This document shows, piece after piece, positions 1-13,378 of a DNA stretch of 64,000 nucleotides. The stretch covers positions 1,043,987 to 1,107,986 of the forward strand of contig JACAXG010000170.1 of assembly GCA_018881555.1 (NCBI GenBank), in the 5' to 3' direction. The DNA is from Amblyornis subalaris. Taxonomy: Eukaryota > Chordata > Aves > Passeriformes > Ptilonorhynchidae. The position numbers were made by a program, and so were the translations under genes. Below the pieces are notes generated by a model. It was not told where the DNA came from. It saw nothing but the letters and a program-made list of their open reading frames with translations, and ran no database searches. Positions within the stretch are counted from its first letter, which is position 1; each line of letters opens with the position of its first letter.

Positions 1-250
1 TGCTTTGGCAATATTTGCATAGCTTTTATAATGGCTCATGGGTATATCAGACTATCTCCAATTTCTTATCGTGTAAAAGAGGAATGATTTGGAATAAGCA
101 GCTAAATACAGACAAGCCCCTCTGCTCTCAGAGGGTTGGAGTGAGGTTCTCCTCAAAACTGATTGCTCAAGTTGTATCCGAGAGTCCAAGGCACATCTGC
201 TCAGCTCTGTAAGAGACTTGTACCAGTGAAATCCATGGTTCAGCTTTGAG

Positions 251-375
251 TCATAAAATCACAGCATCCTTAAGATTGGAAAAGCCCTTTAAGGTCATCA
301 CCCATCAACCATCACCAACACCTTGTTCACCACTTTGAGAAAACCCTCAGCATCCCACCAGAAATTGTCACTCCT
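251..375 (-). mobile_element. CR1-like LINE fragment (degenerate)
   Basis: The + strand reads as the reverse complement of an avian CR1 3' end: a degraded run of 'aatcacag' type, then 'attggaaaagccctttaaggtcatc' type wording followed by a 'caaccatcaccaacacc' block. It is diverged and short, so it is an old copy. The right boundary is uncertain. Confidence 0.55.
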
Positions 376-1789
376 GTAGGATCCCCCCACTCAGCCTCGA
401 TGTTCTATATCAGACTGTTATTTTTCCATTTGTTTATTTTGTCTCCAGATCCAGAACTGAATCCATCTCTTTTTTTTTCTACTTGAAAAATGTCAATGGA
501 CTCAAGGATTTAACATTTTTTCCCCCCTCACACAGGGGTACTTAAAATACTTCCATTGTTTTCCTCAATCGAAGATAAAAATGGACTTGTGTGTCTTGCC
601 CTCTATGATGATGTTGGAAAAAAGTGAATTTAACACTAAGTGCTTGTAGAGAAATTTCATTACAAAAGTCGCTTCAGAATTTCCAGCTTTCAATTAAAGC
701 TGTCCACCTTTGCCATTGAAGGCACCAGAAAGTTTGTAGCTAAGCCTTCCTGGCGGCTTTTAAATACATAAAACTTCTTTTTTAACCTTTTATTTATTGT
801 TGCAAGCTGATGCTTTCAGCTCTCTGATGCCATTTTCTCCCTGACATCCGAATGAGTCACAGAGTCCCTTTTATTCATTGTTTTGTTGTTTTCCCTGGGC
901 TGCCGATGTATCTTTTGATCCACCTGGCTCACAAATTCTTAAGCTTGGAATTCAGGTGCAAGGTTGGACACTACTGTTTGTTTTCAGCTTCTAATTTTTA
1001 TTTACTGCATCACATGAGCATTTAATTAATGCCTTTGCAGCTGTTTCCATTGAGGTCACCAGATTGTTTGTACCCTGCAATGCCTTCTGTAGTCAGGGCC
1101 TTTCATCATTGTTCAATTCAGCTTTTAAGCACAAATTTCCTCCTCCCTAAGCATTAATATTTGTTATGCTGTGGCTAAAAATCAGTGGGCTTTGGATTTA
1201 ATTTCCTCCGAAGTTTCTGGTACTTTCTCATAGTAATCTTTGTTCTGCTGGTTGTGACCAGTGCTGATAACTGGATTCTGAAACCCAGCTTTTACCTTCC
1301 CTCAATGCCCCGTGCATTTTATTGTTGGAGAGTTTAGAATAAAAGGTAATTTTGGATAAAGGTTAAATGTAAGTGGGTAACTTGCAGGAAATGTCAACTT
1401 AATTTTAGCAAGATTATAAAAACTTCTTTTTTGCAAAGCTTTACGAGATGGAACGTGCTCTGTTTCCTAAGGACTGCATGGTCTGCAACATTTTGGACAG
1501 TGACCTCCCTAACAAATTTGGATGATAGTTTGGTTGAGAGTATGAGAGTTGGATCAAAGTAACTCGACCTTGAAGTCTTATTCAAGCCATTTTAATGTCC
1601 ACCCAAATTTGTAGCGACAGACGTTTGTCCTCTGACTCATGNTAAATTTCAGGAAGTTTGATGGTTTCCCAGCCTATAACTGGGTTAAAATAAGACATAT
1701 AAGGAACTTCCATTCATCTGACTGACAGCACGAGTAATGCACCCTAAACCCTGCCTGCTGCCAGCTGAGGAACCCCCAAGGAAGTTGGG

Positions 1790-1833
1790 ANTTCTCTCTT
1801 TTAAACTTCTCTTTTAAACTCTCTCTTTTAAAC
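1790..1833. repeat. Short tandem repeat, about 15 bp unit
   Basis: Three consecutive imperfect copies of a CTCTCTTTTAAAC-type unit are visible, preceded by one N. It is a small, recent-looking local duplication of a pyrimidine-rich motif. Confidence 0.75.
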
Positions 1834-2332
1834 GTCCTCATCCAGATGTGTTCGTAGTTTGTGCAATATACTTGTTAAAATGAGACATTTTTGCTTTTCT
1901 CTCATAATTCCTATACAATTCCTGTATCCATCTCAGTCATTCACACATGACTTTTTTACAAATGTTTTCGGCAAAATAATCTTGGGCTCCTTCTGAGGCT
2001 CCAAAATGTTGTTCAAAACCAGAGGGGTTTGACCACTCCTGGTTCATATTGGTTCGTGTGTTAGATTAGATATCAGTTAACAGAACATTTTAGGAAGTTT
2101 CTGGATNAGGTTCTTCCTTTTAAAAACCTTGTCTGCTCTATGCTTCAGTAAAGAAAATGTTTTTAAACAGAGAATGGCTCTTGCGTCCTTGTTTTCTGTG
2201 CAAGATCTTCCGTTTCAACAGCTGAAAATACTCATCTGAAATATTGTGCTATACAATTAATAAACAAGATTGTGGCCTGTTTAATGGCATGGGAGGGGAA
2301 AGAGTGGCAGGAGCTTCTTTGGTTGTGAGTTG

Positions 2333-2565
2333 TAATCACAGAATGGTTTGGGTTGGGACTCCAAAGCCCGTCCAGTGCCACCCCTGCCATAGGCAGGGAC
2401 ACCTTCCACTAGCCCAGGTTGCTCCAAGCCCCATCCAACCTGGCCTTGGACACTGCCAGGGATCCAGGGGCAGCCACAGCTTCTCTGGACAGCCTGTGTC
2501 AGGGCGTCCCCACCCTCCCAGGGAACAATTTCTGCCTCATATCTGCTCTAACCCTGCCTCGTGTT
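2333..2565 (-). mobile_element. CR1 LINE 3'-end fragment
   Basis: It begins with the hallmark 'atcacagaatggtttgggttgg' and continues through the 'ccatgggcagggacaccttccac' and 'ccaacctggccttggacac' blocks to 'cctcccagggaacaattt'. This is the reverse complement of a CR1 3' end. It is 5'-truncated in the usual CR1 way. Confidence 0.9.
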
Positions 2566-5389
2566 GGAGCAAACCAGCAGTGAAGGAAAAAGAGGCTTTC
2601 CCTTGCTTTGGTCCTTCCCTGCCTCTGCAGCTGGGTCAGGTGTGTTCCCAGCGTGGTTTTGAGGAAGTTTAATATTGTGCCACCCTTTTTACACGATTGG
2701 AGGCAAACCTCAGCTCCACCCGTGGTGTGCAATGTGTTTTTTTCAGCAGCAAGGCATAACGAGGGTCAGCAATGAGCCACTGTGCCTCTGCTAGCAGCTG
2801 CCTGGGAACGGTGTGAGCTGAACAGCACCACACAGCCTTGGAAAGCCCATTTTTCTGCCTTGCAAATATATATATGGTGCTGCTGGAACATGCTGAAAAC
2901 CCAATTAATTTCATCACATGGCTCAAAATGGCAAAGGTTCTGTGTCCTTTAATCAGTGTGGGAAATAACCTTCATTTCAGTACTCAACTGAGCTCTTCTT
3001 TTTTTCCCCCCTTCTCAAATCTAAACACACATCAAATCTGTTTGATCTGCAGCCCCAGATCAAGGCGTGACTTGTGTGGAGGACAGTGGAAAACATTGTG
3101 CAGTATTTCAGTGTTTCTCGATACCAGCTCAGCGGATAAGCTGCTGTTGCTTTAAAAATATAATGTGAAAACTATAACGAGAAAAGTTGGGACTGGGGCC
3201 AAAAAATTTAAAACCTTTATGGTGGATTAAACTGTTTTGCAACTAAATACCGCTTTTCCCTGAAACAACCCATTCCCTCATGCAGCTAAATACTGCCATA
3301 TGTTTAAATTCTTGCAGGCCTCCTAAGGCTGACCCAGAAGAAATGTCAACAAATGTTTGTGAGTCCTTGTGGCCTTGTAACATTTTCTTTAAAAAGTGAA
3401 GAATGGAACAGCAGGAGCTGTAACACTCCCCCAGAACAGACATATGAAGGCATATGGCTGACATGGGAGCCTGCTGGCTCTTCCAAGATTGCTGGCTTCG
3501 TTCTTAAGGATCCTTTTTTTTTTTTTCTCTCCTCAAGACAGCTAAACTTGTCTTTCTGTTTCCCAAGTCGCTGTGTTGTGCTCAGAGCTGAGTTCAGGAA
3601 GCCTGGGGTCCTGTACAGCCCCCACTGTGCCGTGGGAGAGCCCACAGCTTCTTCCTAAAATTGGCAGCTGGGGAGATCCAGGTAGGGTGGGATGTGGTGG
3701 CTCTGGGACTGCTCCGAGCTGGGGATGTCCCTGAAGGATCTTTGGACAGCCCTGCACACACAGGAGCTTGGGGAGCTGGGAAAGTTTTCTCTGTAGAGCA
3801 CAAACCCAATGCTGGCTCTGGTTTTGGAAATCAAAATAAATGACATTTGTTGGANGGTGCCAAATAGTTGCACTTCAGTTTCATTGCAGATGTGGGTTTA
3901 TGGCTACTTAACTCTACAGGGTTTGAGTTTGCTGATATCTTCAAGTGCACAGGATCACAAGTTTTTTCCAAGCCAATGTGATTTAATCATATAAAACTTT
4001 TGGACTTCCAATAGGATTTATGCTCCAAAACATCTCTGATGCTTCGGATCGTTTTTCTCCTTCCCTTTAAGAATCCATCCCTTCAGTTGTTATTCCCAAC
4101 ACTGGAAATCAGGTCACAANGCAATCAGAGGGGTAAAACACAACTCAACCCTCCTCTCCCTGCTGCCCGTGTTTGATCTTTCTGATAACGTGCATTTTTC
4201 CTTCCNGTTCCTGAGGCACTTGGGGCCATCTGTGCAGCACGAGTCCAGCTCTGCAGCTTTACGTGTTTCAGAGGCTCTGGAGGCTCTGGCTGCCCCGGGC
4301 CAGGTGGGGTAAAAGAGTGGATTATCACATAGATCAGGAAGAGCAGGGTGTGAGTGTGCCCTGGGTACCCANCCAGATTTATCTGTTTGATGAAGCAAAA
4401 GATCTTGCTCCGAAACTTGTGACTTTTGGTCNTTTTTGTTTCAGTCCATTGTGCTGTATTTGTGGATGTGCAGAGCTTTAAACCATGAAAGTTTGACCTT
4501 TTGAGTTACAGTAGTGTGTGTTTCTCAATACCACAANAGGTTTCTTCACAGAGTATTTTGGAAGGTAATTTATGTAACTGCTCACAAAATTATACTGTCT
4601 TGATGTGGGGGACTGGTGAGGTTTATTTTCTCACATGTGGCTGGGGCAGTTCCTGTGCCCTGAGAAATAAAAGCATAAACCCAGCATTTGAATAAAATAC
4701 AACATATAAAAGGAAAAATCCAACATTTAGTGGAATTTCTGTGGTTATCCCTCATGCTCTCTGTTTCTCTGGGAACTGTAGTTACAGTAATAAGAAAACA
4801 ATAATGTAGAAACAATGAACATCTTGCGTGAGATTGACAGAATGAATAATTAGATTTCTCTTTTTAAAAGGGAGCGGGGAAGCTTATTATTGCCATTTGA
4901 AACGTCTCAAATGCATTTTGTGAAGTGTTCAGTGACAATTTAGCATGCAGAATGCTGTCTGTTAGAAAGGGCTGCAGTATAATTATCATTTCTGTGACTG
5001 GAGAACCAGCAAGGTGCTGAAGTTGAGTTGTCTACACTCTCAGGTAAACTCATTAGGGGGCTTGTTTCCCTATAACTGAGACTGACACTTTCTGAAAGCT
5101 AAATAACACCTTTGTTTGGATATGCTGGGTTGTCAAGTACTCATAAGTCTCCTGAACTCGAGGCTGATAGCACAGACACGAGTGTGTATTTACGTTATCC
5201 GAGTGGAGATCTCACCAAATCGAACACTTAAGCGTGCAGCCAGCCTTACTTTGGCTCAGTTCCACAGCACGCATACGGAATAAAGGTTGGCTCCCTGAAG
5301 AAATAATGATATGGCTATCTCATNCTGGGTTGAGAGCGTCTGAGCGTTGGTGGTGNGGGTAAATGAACNCNCCTTCGCCGTGCCACTTC

Positions 5390-5700
5390 CAGAAGNNAGC
5401 GTTATTATCATGTGCAGCCGCTGGAGCTGCGGAGCAGAGGCCGTGGCAGATGGGCCCTCAGCCCAGCCCGGCCCCACGGACGGGTTTATCGGCGTGCCAG
5501 CTCTGCACCAGCGCCTCTGCTCACGGGCCCCGTGCCTCGGCTCGCCCTGGGCCCCGTGGGCCAGGCACGCCGAGCTGTGCTCACCACATTTACCCACAGC
5601 CAGCTCAGCCCGGAGCNCGGGCAGGGAGAGCTCGCCTCTGCCAGCAGTGCACTGTGGAGATGCTCCCAGCAAGCCTGCCCGAGGCCACCCAGGAGGCTTC
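5390..5700. other. GC-rich, CpG-containing segment of unknown role
   Basis: About 300 bp in which GC content and CpG frequency rise sharply against AT-rich flanks. Open frames cross it in several frames, as expected for GC-rich DNA, and none resembles a known protein. It could be a regulatory CpG cluster, an untranslated exon or an old GC-rich repeat. Confidence 0.4.
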
Positions 5701-5913
5701 AGTTGTGGCCTGGAATATTCTTCCGCCGCTGTCCCAATCAGCTGAAAAGGAAAAAAAGTTACCGTGGTATGAAAAACGTTGCACGCATCTATTGCAGATA
5801 AGCTCTTGGCAAACAGGATTTTCTGTGCTTTTGGGGAGAGTCACATTTCTGCAGAGTTGGTAAAGGGGCTTCTTTCATTATTAGAAAGTTGTCTTTGATT
5901 TTTATTAAGCATT

Positions 5914-6304
5914 AGAATCATGGAATCACAGAATCATTGAGGTTGGAAAAGCCCTCCCAGCCCACAAAGTCCAAGCTGTGCCCGATGCCCACCTTGTCCC
6001 CAGCCCAGAGCACTGAGTGCCACGGCCAGCCCTTCCTTGGACACCTCCAGGGATGGGCACTCCAACACCTCCCTGGGCAGCCCCTACCAAGGCCTGACCA
6101 CCCTTTCCATGCAGAAATTCCTCCTGGTGTCCACCCTGAGCCTCCCCTGGCACAGCCTGAGGCCGTTCCCTCTCCTCCTGTCCCTGTTCCCTGGGAGCAG
6201 AGCCAGACCCCCCCTGGCTGTCCCCTCCTGTCAGGAGCTGTGCAGAGCGAGAAGGTCCCCCCTGAGCCTCCTTTCCTTCATGCTGAGCTCCCTCAGCTCT
6301 CAGT
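5914..6304 (-). mobile_element. CR1 LINE fragment, second subfamily
   Basis: It starts with 'atggaatcacagaatcattgaggttgg' and reads through 'aagccctcccagcccac', 'ccaccctttccatgcagaaattcctcc' and 'ctcccctggcacagcctgaggcc'. This is the variant seen again at 38384-38996, and it differs internally from the commoner 17595/28806 type. Two CR1 subfamilies are therefore present. Confidence 0.9.
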
Positions 6305-7249
6305 GAGGTTATTTCCGTGCAATCTTCCTTTTTGCCTAGATATGTTAACACTAGGCAGTTCTGTCTAGGTCCCAAAAAAAGCCACTGAAACTTAAAGAGT
6401 AGCTGCATTTCTGAAATAATTTGAAATATTGGAGACAAGTCCTCATCTTTCAGCCAATGAGGGCTTGTTGGTTTGTTTATGTTGTTTTGTTTTGTTTTTA
6501 CTTTTATATCATCCTTATATTTTCATAAATACATCCTCTTTGTTGGTTGAATGTGAGTGTGCCAAACGATTGCCAGTGGTACTCTGAAGCTCACTTATTG
6601 TTATTTAAACAACTGCCTTAAGAGCACCTAGGACTGTCTCCATATCAATATCACTCATGGATATCAGCAGGAATTCTCCTGTAATTGTGCAGTTTCTCCA
6701 GAACAGGCAGAGCACTTGCTCTGTTATTATTTGGTTGTGTGTATTTCTACTTCTCAAACATTGTTTGGAAGAAACCTCATAATGCACTTGCTCATAGCTT
6801 ATAATAATTACAGTACAGAAAATTAAAGCCTTGGTGGTCTTTGGGAGGCATAATGAGGAGCAGACAAATGTTAAATATTAATATTGTCAACTAGTCTGGT
6901 TAATTTTGGCTGTGAACTTTGGTGTTGCGAGCACTTCATTACCTGCTGCAGCTGAAATACTGATTTGTTCTTGTGTTACAGCTCCAAGAACACGTAGGAA
7001 GGCATGTTACAAACAACAAAATAACTCCAGAAAAAATATAAATGTATTGTAATTTCTGGAGTGATATCCTGAAATGATAGGTAGTGGAAAATCATACCAC
7101 ACTTGACATAAATATTGCTGAAATTCTGGAAAGCTGTATGAGTTGTGAGTAGAAACTGCACACCAGGAATCACTAAATTCTCCTAGTTTTTACTCATCTT
7201 CCAAGTCCTTACTCATTGATATTTAATTGTATGTTTATTGACCATTTCT

Positions 7250-7345
7250 TAAAATTTATATACATATATATATACATACATACAAATATGTGTGTGTGTG
7301 GGTATATACATATTTATACAAATATATTATATTATGACAGTATCA
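7250..7345. repeat. TA/CA/TG-rich microsatellite
   Basis: Alternating tatacata and gtgtgtgt runs, ending in tatattatatta. It is an imperfect dinucleotide-type simple repeat. Confidence 0.8.
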
Positions 7346-10337
7346 AAACATCTGTTGCTCAGTNTTGTTCAGTCCTGAAAACGGAAATGTTCCAGTTAAA
7401 GAGGCTTTGGGAGGTTTTTTTTGGAATCAGGAGTGTTTAGCTTGTCTGTATTTTTTTTTTTAAGCTTTCTTTTGTCAACACTCAAAGAGTGTTTCATGGA
7501 CAAATTAATGTGTTTGACACTGCCTTGCCCTTGATGGAGAAGCCAACTGTGTAATGTCCTTTGAGGAAACACAAAAGGAAATGAGGAAAAGCCGACCAGG
7601 AAAGACAGAGACAGAATGGCTTTGGGTGACCTAAAATGAATTTCCTCTCCATTCCTCCTTCCTGCCACCCTCCCTAGATCCAGACAAGCCGTGACCTCTG
7701 GGAGTCTGGGAGGGGAATGGAATAGGAATAGGCAGAGAGATGTATTTGGTCCAGAAATAAGACTGAATGAAACTTTTTTTAAAAGCTTTACAAATGTTTG
7801 AAGAGTCATTGCTGGGTTTGCAATAGGCTCCCCAGAATGAATCACGAATCTTCCTGGGATGACAGAGATATTCAGTGAGTTGAATGAGGCACACAGAAAT
7901 TCAGAAGCATCAGATCTCTGTGGTGACTTTGAACAACTCCTCTTTTCTTTATTTATTAATAAAAGGAAGAAGGTAGGAAAAAAATGTCCCTGAGACCAAA
8001 GAATTCTGTGTCTCTTGAGTCTCTTGGACAGATTCTGAGTTATTCTCCTTTATGGCATCTCTGATGTCCCAGAATTATTCTTCCTTGGGTGTCTCCAGTG
8101 GACCTGGAACCAGCAGGATGATTTTGTAGAACATTTATATAAAGATTTTTCCAAAGGTTAGTTGAATTTATTTTCTGTGCTGAGTGTCCCCTACAGCTTG
8201 ACTAATGGGGGCATTCAGCATATACTTCAGTGGCTCTCAATTTTTAGGTTTTCTTTTCAGGTCACTAGAAGAGATTGATAAAAGAGAGCAGAAGAAAGCC
8301 AGAGGAAAGAAATAGAGAACAGCATACTGAAAGATAATATAAATAGAGNGCCAATGCTCCTGAAGACAGCCTTTGCTCTAGAGGAAGGATCTGGCCATCC
8401 GTGTTTAGGGAAAGAAAAGCCCCAAAGGACAGGAAAATGGCGAGGGGAGGAAGCAAACCAGAAAAAAAACTGTAGGGAAAATTTGCCATAAAAACATTTC
8501 AATGCTGACAAGCTCCCAATCCGTGGTGTCTGACATCTGCTGCCGGTGGAAGCTGAGTTCCAGCATGACTCAGAAGGCTTTAGAGCAGCTCTGTGTGCCT
8601 CCTGCAATGGCAGGAACTGATTTGGTATGCTTTGCATGTGTAATGTGTTTTTCCAAGAGGGAATATATATGAGCCTTTCACNGGTAGCAGTTCAAGGACC
8701 TAGATTTGAGATAATCTGCTGGACAACAAATTAAGAAGTCAATCTTTAGAGTACAAATGATTTACTTTTCCCACATATGGGGAATTCAAATTATATACAG
8801 TGTGGTACACAGAAATATTTGTTTAAGCGTCAAAAGGTTGTATAATTTTTAATTAATATTTCTTTATGTGCCTGTATATCTATATAGGCANGTATGGACA
8901 AAAAGTATGTAGCTACTTGCTGTGGATCCNCTCCTTCCAAATATAGATCTTAGAGGAAACTCAGGGAAGTTGGAAACATTGAAACATAGGGCTTGATTTA
9001 TGATATTTAAAATGACAGAANATACCTGCCTGCAGGCCTCCCAATCCACTTGTATTCCTAGTACCTGGATAGGACGGGACTGGAGCAGCATGAGGATAAT
9101 TAATACAGACTTTATCCTCCAGGGTCTATCGTTTGCCTCCAGGCCCCTGTGACCCAAAAGCAAGAAAAAGCTGATAAAGTCATATTGTACTGGGCGAGCA
9201 CAGGACCCNGGCACTCATGTCATTTGCAGAGAGCTTTTTCGGGGGGGCTAATTTGTTCCTTGTGAGCCCACATGAACCTTTTCAGATATTTGATTTGGCC
9301 TCAGACTGGAGAAATTTGGGCTTTAGTCTGCAGTCTGCTAACATTCTGCCAAGCATTAAGATGTGTTTTTGTCTCTCATGAGGGCACGCAGCTATTCTGC
9401 TTTTTTAGTTTAATTTCTGCCGTGAGTTGTGGTGTCCCAGCTGGGCACTGAGGGTGGTGGATGGATGTGGCAGCAGCCGCTCTCCCCAGCTCCCTGCCTG
9501 TGGCGCTGCAGCCAGCACTGAGCAGCGTGGATGCAGTGGATGCAGAGGGGTGGGAACACCAAGGGAAGTGTTTTGGGACAGTATAAACTCAGAATAGTTC
9601 ATAAGAAAGAGAACAGAACCTTGTTTGTGTGAAACCTCCTCTGCAGCTCCTGTGCTTTGTCCTTTGTCGGGTGTCCTGCACAAGGCATCCCCCTGAGTGG
9701 AGAGGTGTTTTCCATCTGGATGAAGGTACAGGATAGTACAACTGTTCGAGGCAAAATCTGTTTTCAAGCCTCATTTTATGTCAGGCTTCTTATCAGAATC
9801 TTGGGCTGAAAACTCAGCTCCTCCAGGACTGACCTGCGCTGTACTGTTGGAGACAGGCATTGACTCTTTCCTATCTCAGAGCCAGAAGGTAGCAAAAATA
9901 ATGCAAAGTGTTCAAGTATTGTGGTTCTGAAGGGCAGTTAGAGGGAAAATCTGTGCTCTTCTCTCTGCTGCTCGGCACAGGGGACACCCCTGGGCTGCTG
10001 CAGGTGCTTGGGTGCTCAGGAGTGAACACAGTGCAGGGATAACATCCCCCAGGCTCTGAAATCAGAGTTATTTACCCTGGCCTGCCAATAGACCCTGCAA
10101 TTGTGTGTATGGATAAGGCAGATTATACAAATTGCCTTTTCATCCTTTCTGATGCAATCCTTGCCCTTTGCTTTATTCCATCCCTTTGCACATGACCATC
10201 TTTCAGCATAAACTGCAAAATCCTTAACATGTCCATGTCCACACAGAGACCTTGGTCATGCTGCTGATGTCAGCTGTGAGCATTAACAAAGTGACAGCCT
10301 TAATAACCTAAATTAAATTGGAATTTGGAGCTGCTTT

Positions 10338-10400
10338 CAGTGGTGGGGTTGGACCAGGTGACCTCCAGAGTCCTTTCCCACCTAAATTATCCTGGGCTGC
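10338..10400 (+). mobile_element. CR1 3'-tail fragment
   Basis: It reads 'gggttggaccaggtgacctccagagtcc', then 'ttcccacctaaattatcctg', typical wording near the CR1 3' end in sense orientation. It is very short. Confidence 0.6.
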
Positions 10401-12159
10401 CCTATAGGTTGATGCATGTGGGATTCCCAGGGCTTGGCTTAGCTGCCTGTAGTAAGTGGGAAAAGAGAGATTGTCCTGGAAGGTGATTCCAAGCATCAGC
10501 TTATTTAGTTGCTAAGATAACAGCTTGCAGGAGCAATCTATACACAGCCAAGGACACTCATCCTGGTCAAGGATCCCAGATCCATGTTCTCCAGCAGGGT
10601 TAAATCCCTGTTGTGCACTAAGAGACTTAAAACTCAGTGCAGATCCATTTTTTTATATCTAAACAGAGACTACTCTNTATAAAAATATGGTGTGGTGCTG
10701 TGCCATGTAGTAGGAGCTAGAATAAAACTCTGAGAGCTGGCAGGAAACAGATTTGGTTGAAGCTGGATTCCTGAATTGCAAATTGCAGGAATGATCAGAA
10801 AAGCTTCATGCAAATTATATTTGTACAGATGATCCAGCTTCAGGAGAGAGGGGAGTTTGGGCAGTGCACAGAACAGCAAACACAAAAAATAGCATGGGGG
10901 AAGTCAAGTTTAAACTTTAAGTCAGAACTTATACCTACATCTTTAGAACAGTTAATTATTCACTGAGGAGAGAGGGTGAGAGAAGAAATGGGGAAGCTCT
11001 GCACCCAAACACGAGAGATCCTCAGCTGGCGTGTGGGAGCTCTGAATTCCAGCCTCTTTCCTCTGATTTTGTCACGGATTAGTACATTTTTCAGAGGTGA
11101 AATGTTTTATAGGATGCCTTTGCTCGCTTGCAGAAACGGTTCCAAGGTTNAGTGAAGCATGGCAGGGTCACACTGTAAATTCATGACAGAGCCATGGAAA
11201 GCTCACATATCCCTAAACCTTGGGTTCTGCCTTGTGATTATGAACTTAAATATGCGTTATTTTTATTTTTTTTTAACATTTTAGCAGTATTGTTGTTGTT
11301 TATTGTGTACATTCTGAATATTTAATTTCAGTATCTCTTTAATATGCATGTTATTTATNTTATAAATACCTGGATTTTTTGTAGGCTTGTAATAATTAAA
11401 CACAGGGGGAAAAAAGGCCCTTCAGCCACTCAGTCCATTTGCCTGGGCTGGGTAAAAAACTTGTTTCTATATTGGATTTGAATAAGTAGTTTATGATCAA
11501 TAATTCAGTCAAGAAATTTTGACAAGAAATTTTGACTTCTTCAGGTCTTAATTCAGCCATAGAGATGTCTCTGGCACTTTGAATGTGGTCAGTACTCTTC
11601 GCTTGAGCAATAATTTAGATTATTAGGGTTTTTCTTTAATAACTGTGTGTGATGTCAGTTGTCTTTCCATAAGCACTTTAGTAAATTGTAATCAAATAAC
11701 CATTTATGCGGAAACCTGAGGCAGTGGCNTTCTGACTGTGTTAGAAATGCTTTTTGAAGTGTCATATATAGAATATTTTAGTCTCTTTCAGTCATTTCTG
11801 TGATAGTTACCAGAATTTTCGTTGGACTTGAAAAGAGTTGCAAAAATCTGGCACCGTTTCATTTCAGAAACTGATCCCTGGTGCTTTTGGATGTCTCAGT
11901 AACTGGGGCCTAAACATATGAACTTATAAACCCGCAGTTTAAATCCTTTTATGATCGTGAGCAATTTGTCTCTGTGTCATTAAACTCTCAGATATGTTCC
12001 CAAGTTTATTTCTGTAATTGCTCTTCTGGAAATATTTAATTTTAGGGCCGCATTGGATGCAATTTTGCTCCGATTTGAGATCTTTGCAGATTTCTAATAT
12101 TTTTCATCTCTTTTAATGAGAGTAATGTACCTGGGCCTTTTTTAGAGAGACAAATGCGC

Positions 12160-12840
12160 GTGCAGCGTATGAGGAGAAGGGAAAATGAAAATAAATGGAG
12201 GTTTGGGGTTGTTTTGGGTTTCTTCGGTGTAAATCTCATCTTTTGCGCGCGCCTCGATTGTGTCGGTTCATTCACTCGGCCCAACGGCCCCCAAAGCCGT
12301 GAATATTTATTTAGTGCTGTTCCTAATAGTTTGTCTAATAGGGAATTATTTGGGTACAACGAAAGACATTTGTAAATGAAGCAGATAAGCCCTTTGGCAG
12401 ACAAGGAGCGTTTTGTTCGACACAAGAATTCTATTGTCCAGCGCTTCAGTTGTCAAGTGCCTGGGGAGCCCGGGATTTATGACGATGCCACAATGGCCCT
12501 TTCAGAGGGGACTCTAAGAAGCTGTGAGATTCCGCTCCTCTGCTTTTCAGACTCCCCAACCTTTTGACGGCGCGAGGACAATGCGGGATTCAGCCGCCGC
12601 TCGGGCCCCGGCGCTGCCCATTTCACATCAGGCGTTGTGGCACCGTTCCCAGGGGGACAATGGGGTTGGGGGGCTCCTTCCCCTCGGAGCCAGCGGCGTT
12701 TCCCGAGTGTCCGGGGGCCGTCGCTTGGCATAAAGCGGCTCCGAAGCCATGGATTCTTTTGCCCCAAAAAGTCTTGTTGGGCGGCGTGGCGTAGAGAGCC
12801 ACTGTGGCAAATCTGTTTGGAGCGTTGGAGCTGTTTGATG
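12160..12840. promoter_or_regulatory. CpG-rich island-like segment, candidate promoter or enhancer
   Basis: Roughly 40 CpG dinucleotides lie in about 650 bp, including a gcgcgcgcc core near 12245 and dense clusters at 12566-12630 and 12680-12800. Flanking DNA is AT-rich and CpG-poor. The left half mixes CpGs with AT-rich, homeobox- and SOX-like words (for example ctattgtcc at 12432), a texture typical of constrained non-coding DNA. A consensus-like donor, GTAAGT, lies at 12939. It could be a CDH11 first exon and promoter, a distal enhancer, or both. No conservation or transcript data are available. Confidence 0.45.
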
Positions 12841-13340
12841 GATTTATTTTTTTTGAGTTTTCTTGTGATTATAATTGGAGTTTGAAACAGCTTTCTGTAA
12901 ATACAGCAGTTGGGGGTTNTCTGGCTTTTCTCCCTTTTGTAAGTGTTATGGAGTTATTANAACTACATCACTGAAGGCATATTCNGCTGCAGAGAAAANA
13001 AGGAAATAAAAACNTNTTACANAGTAAATGATAGGCATCTGATAAATAAAATAGTGATAGTAAATAAATAGGTATCTGATACCTAAATACCAATTAATCA
13101 GCTAAACTGTTCTGTCTACAACCTCAAGGATGGAAATCGTGCAGCAGTCTTAAAGCATGTGTTTAAAGAAAATTGATATCTGGAGGAGTTTCTCCTTGCT
13201 TGATGTTAATGTGAAGATTTATTTACTTCAAATAATGGTTAGTGCTACAAAAAGTATTGGTTTGATATCTGATNTCTGTTGATATGCAGTGTAAGTGCAG
13301 AATAGAGGCTTGGCAGGGAAATTACTATTTATTATTCTTT

Positions 13341-13378
13341 AAGGTTCCCCTCAGCCCAAGCCATTCTGTGGTTCCATG
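13341..13378 (+). mobile_element. CR1 3'-tail scrap
   Basis: It reads 'aaggttcccctcagcccaagccattctgtggttccatg', a degraded form of the CR1 3' terminus in sense orientation. It is only about 38 bp, so confidence is limited. Confidence 0.5.

Larger units (their letters stand above)
1..5300. other. Non-coding stretch upstream of (or in a 5' intron of) CDH11
   Basis: No open frame here resembles a known protein, and all are short and interrupted. The sequence is AT-rich unique DNA with two CR1 scraps (251-375 and 2333-2565) and a small tandem repeat (1790-1833), listed separately. Whether it is intron or intergenic depends on where the CDH11 non-coding 5' exons lie, which the sequence alone does not show. 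Confidence 0.6.
6310..12100. other. Non-coding stretch
   Basis: AT-rich unique DNA with a TA/CA microsatellite (7250-7345) and one small CR1 tail (10338-10400). No coding exon, tRNA or rRNA gene is recognisable. The open frames here are short and unlike known proteins. Confidence 0.6.

Noticed and set aside
5363..5863. 166-codon open frame in the CpG cluster
   Set aside because: Several frames are open at once, as expected in GC-rich DNA. It has Ns, no known domain and low-complexity Ala/Pro/Gly content.
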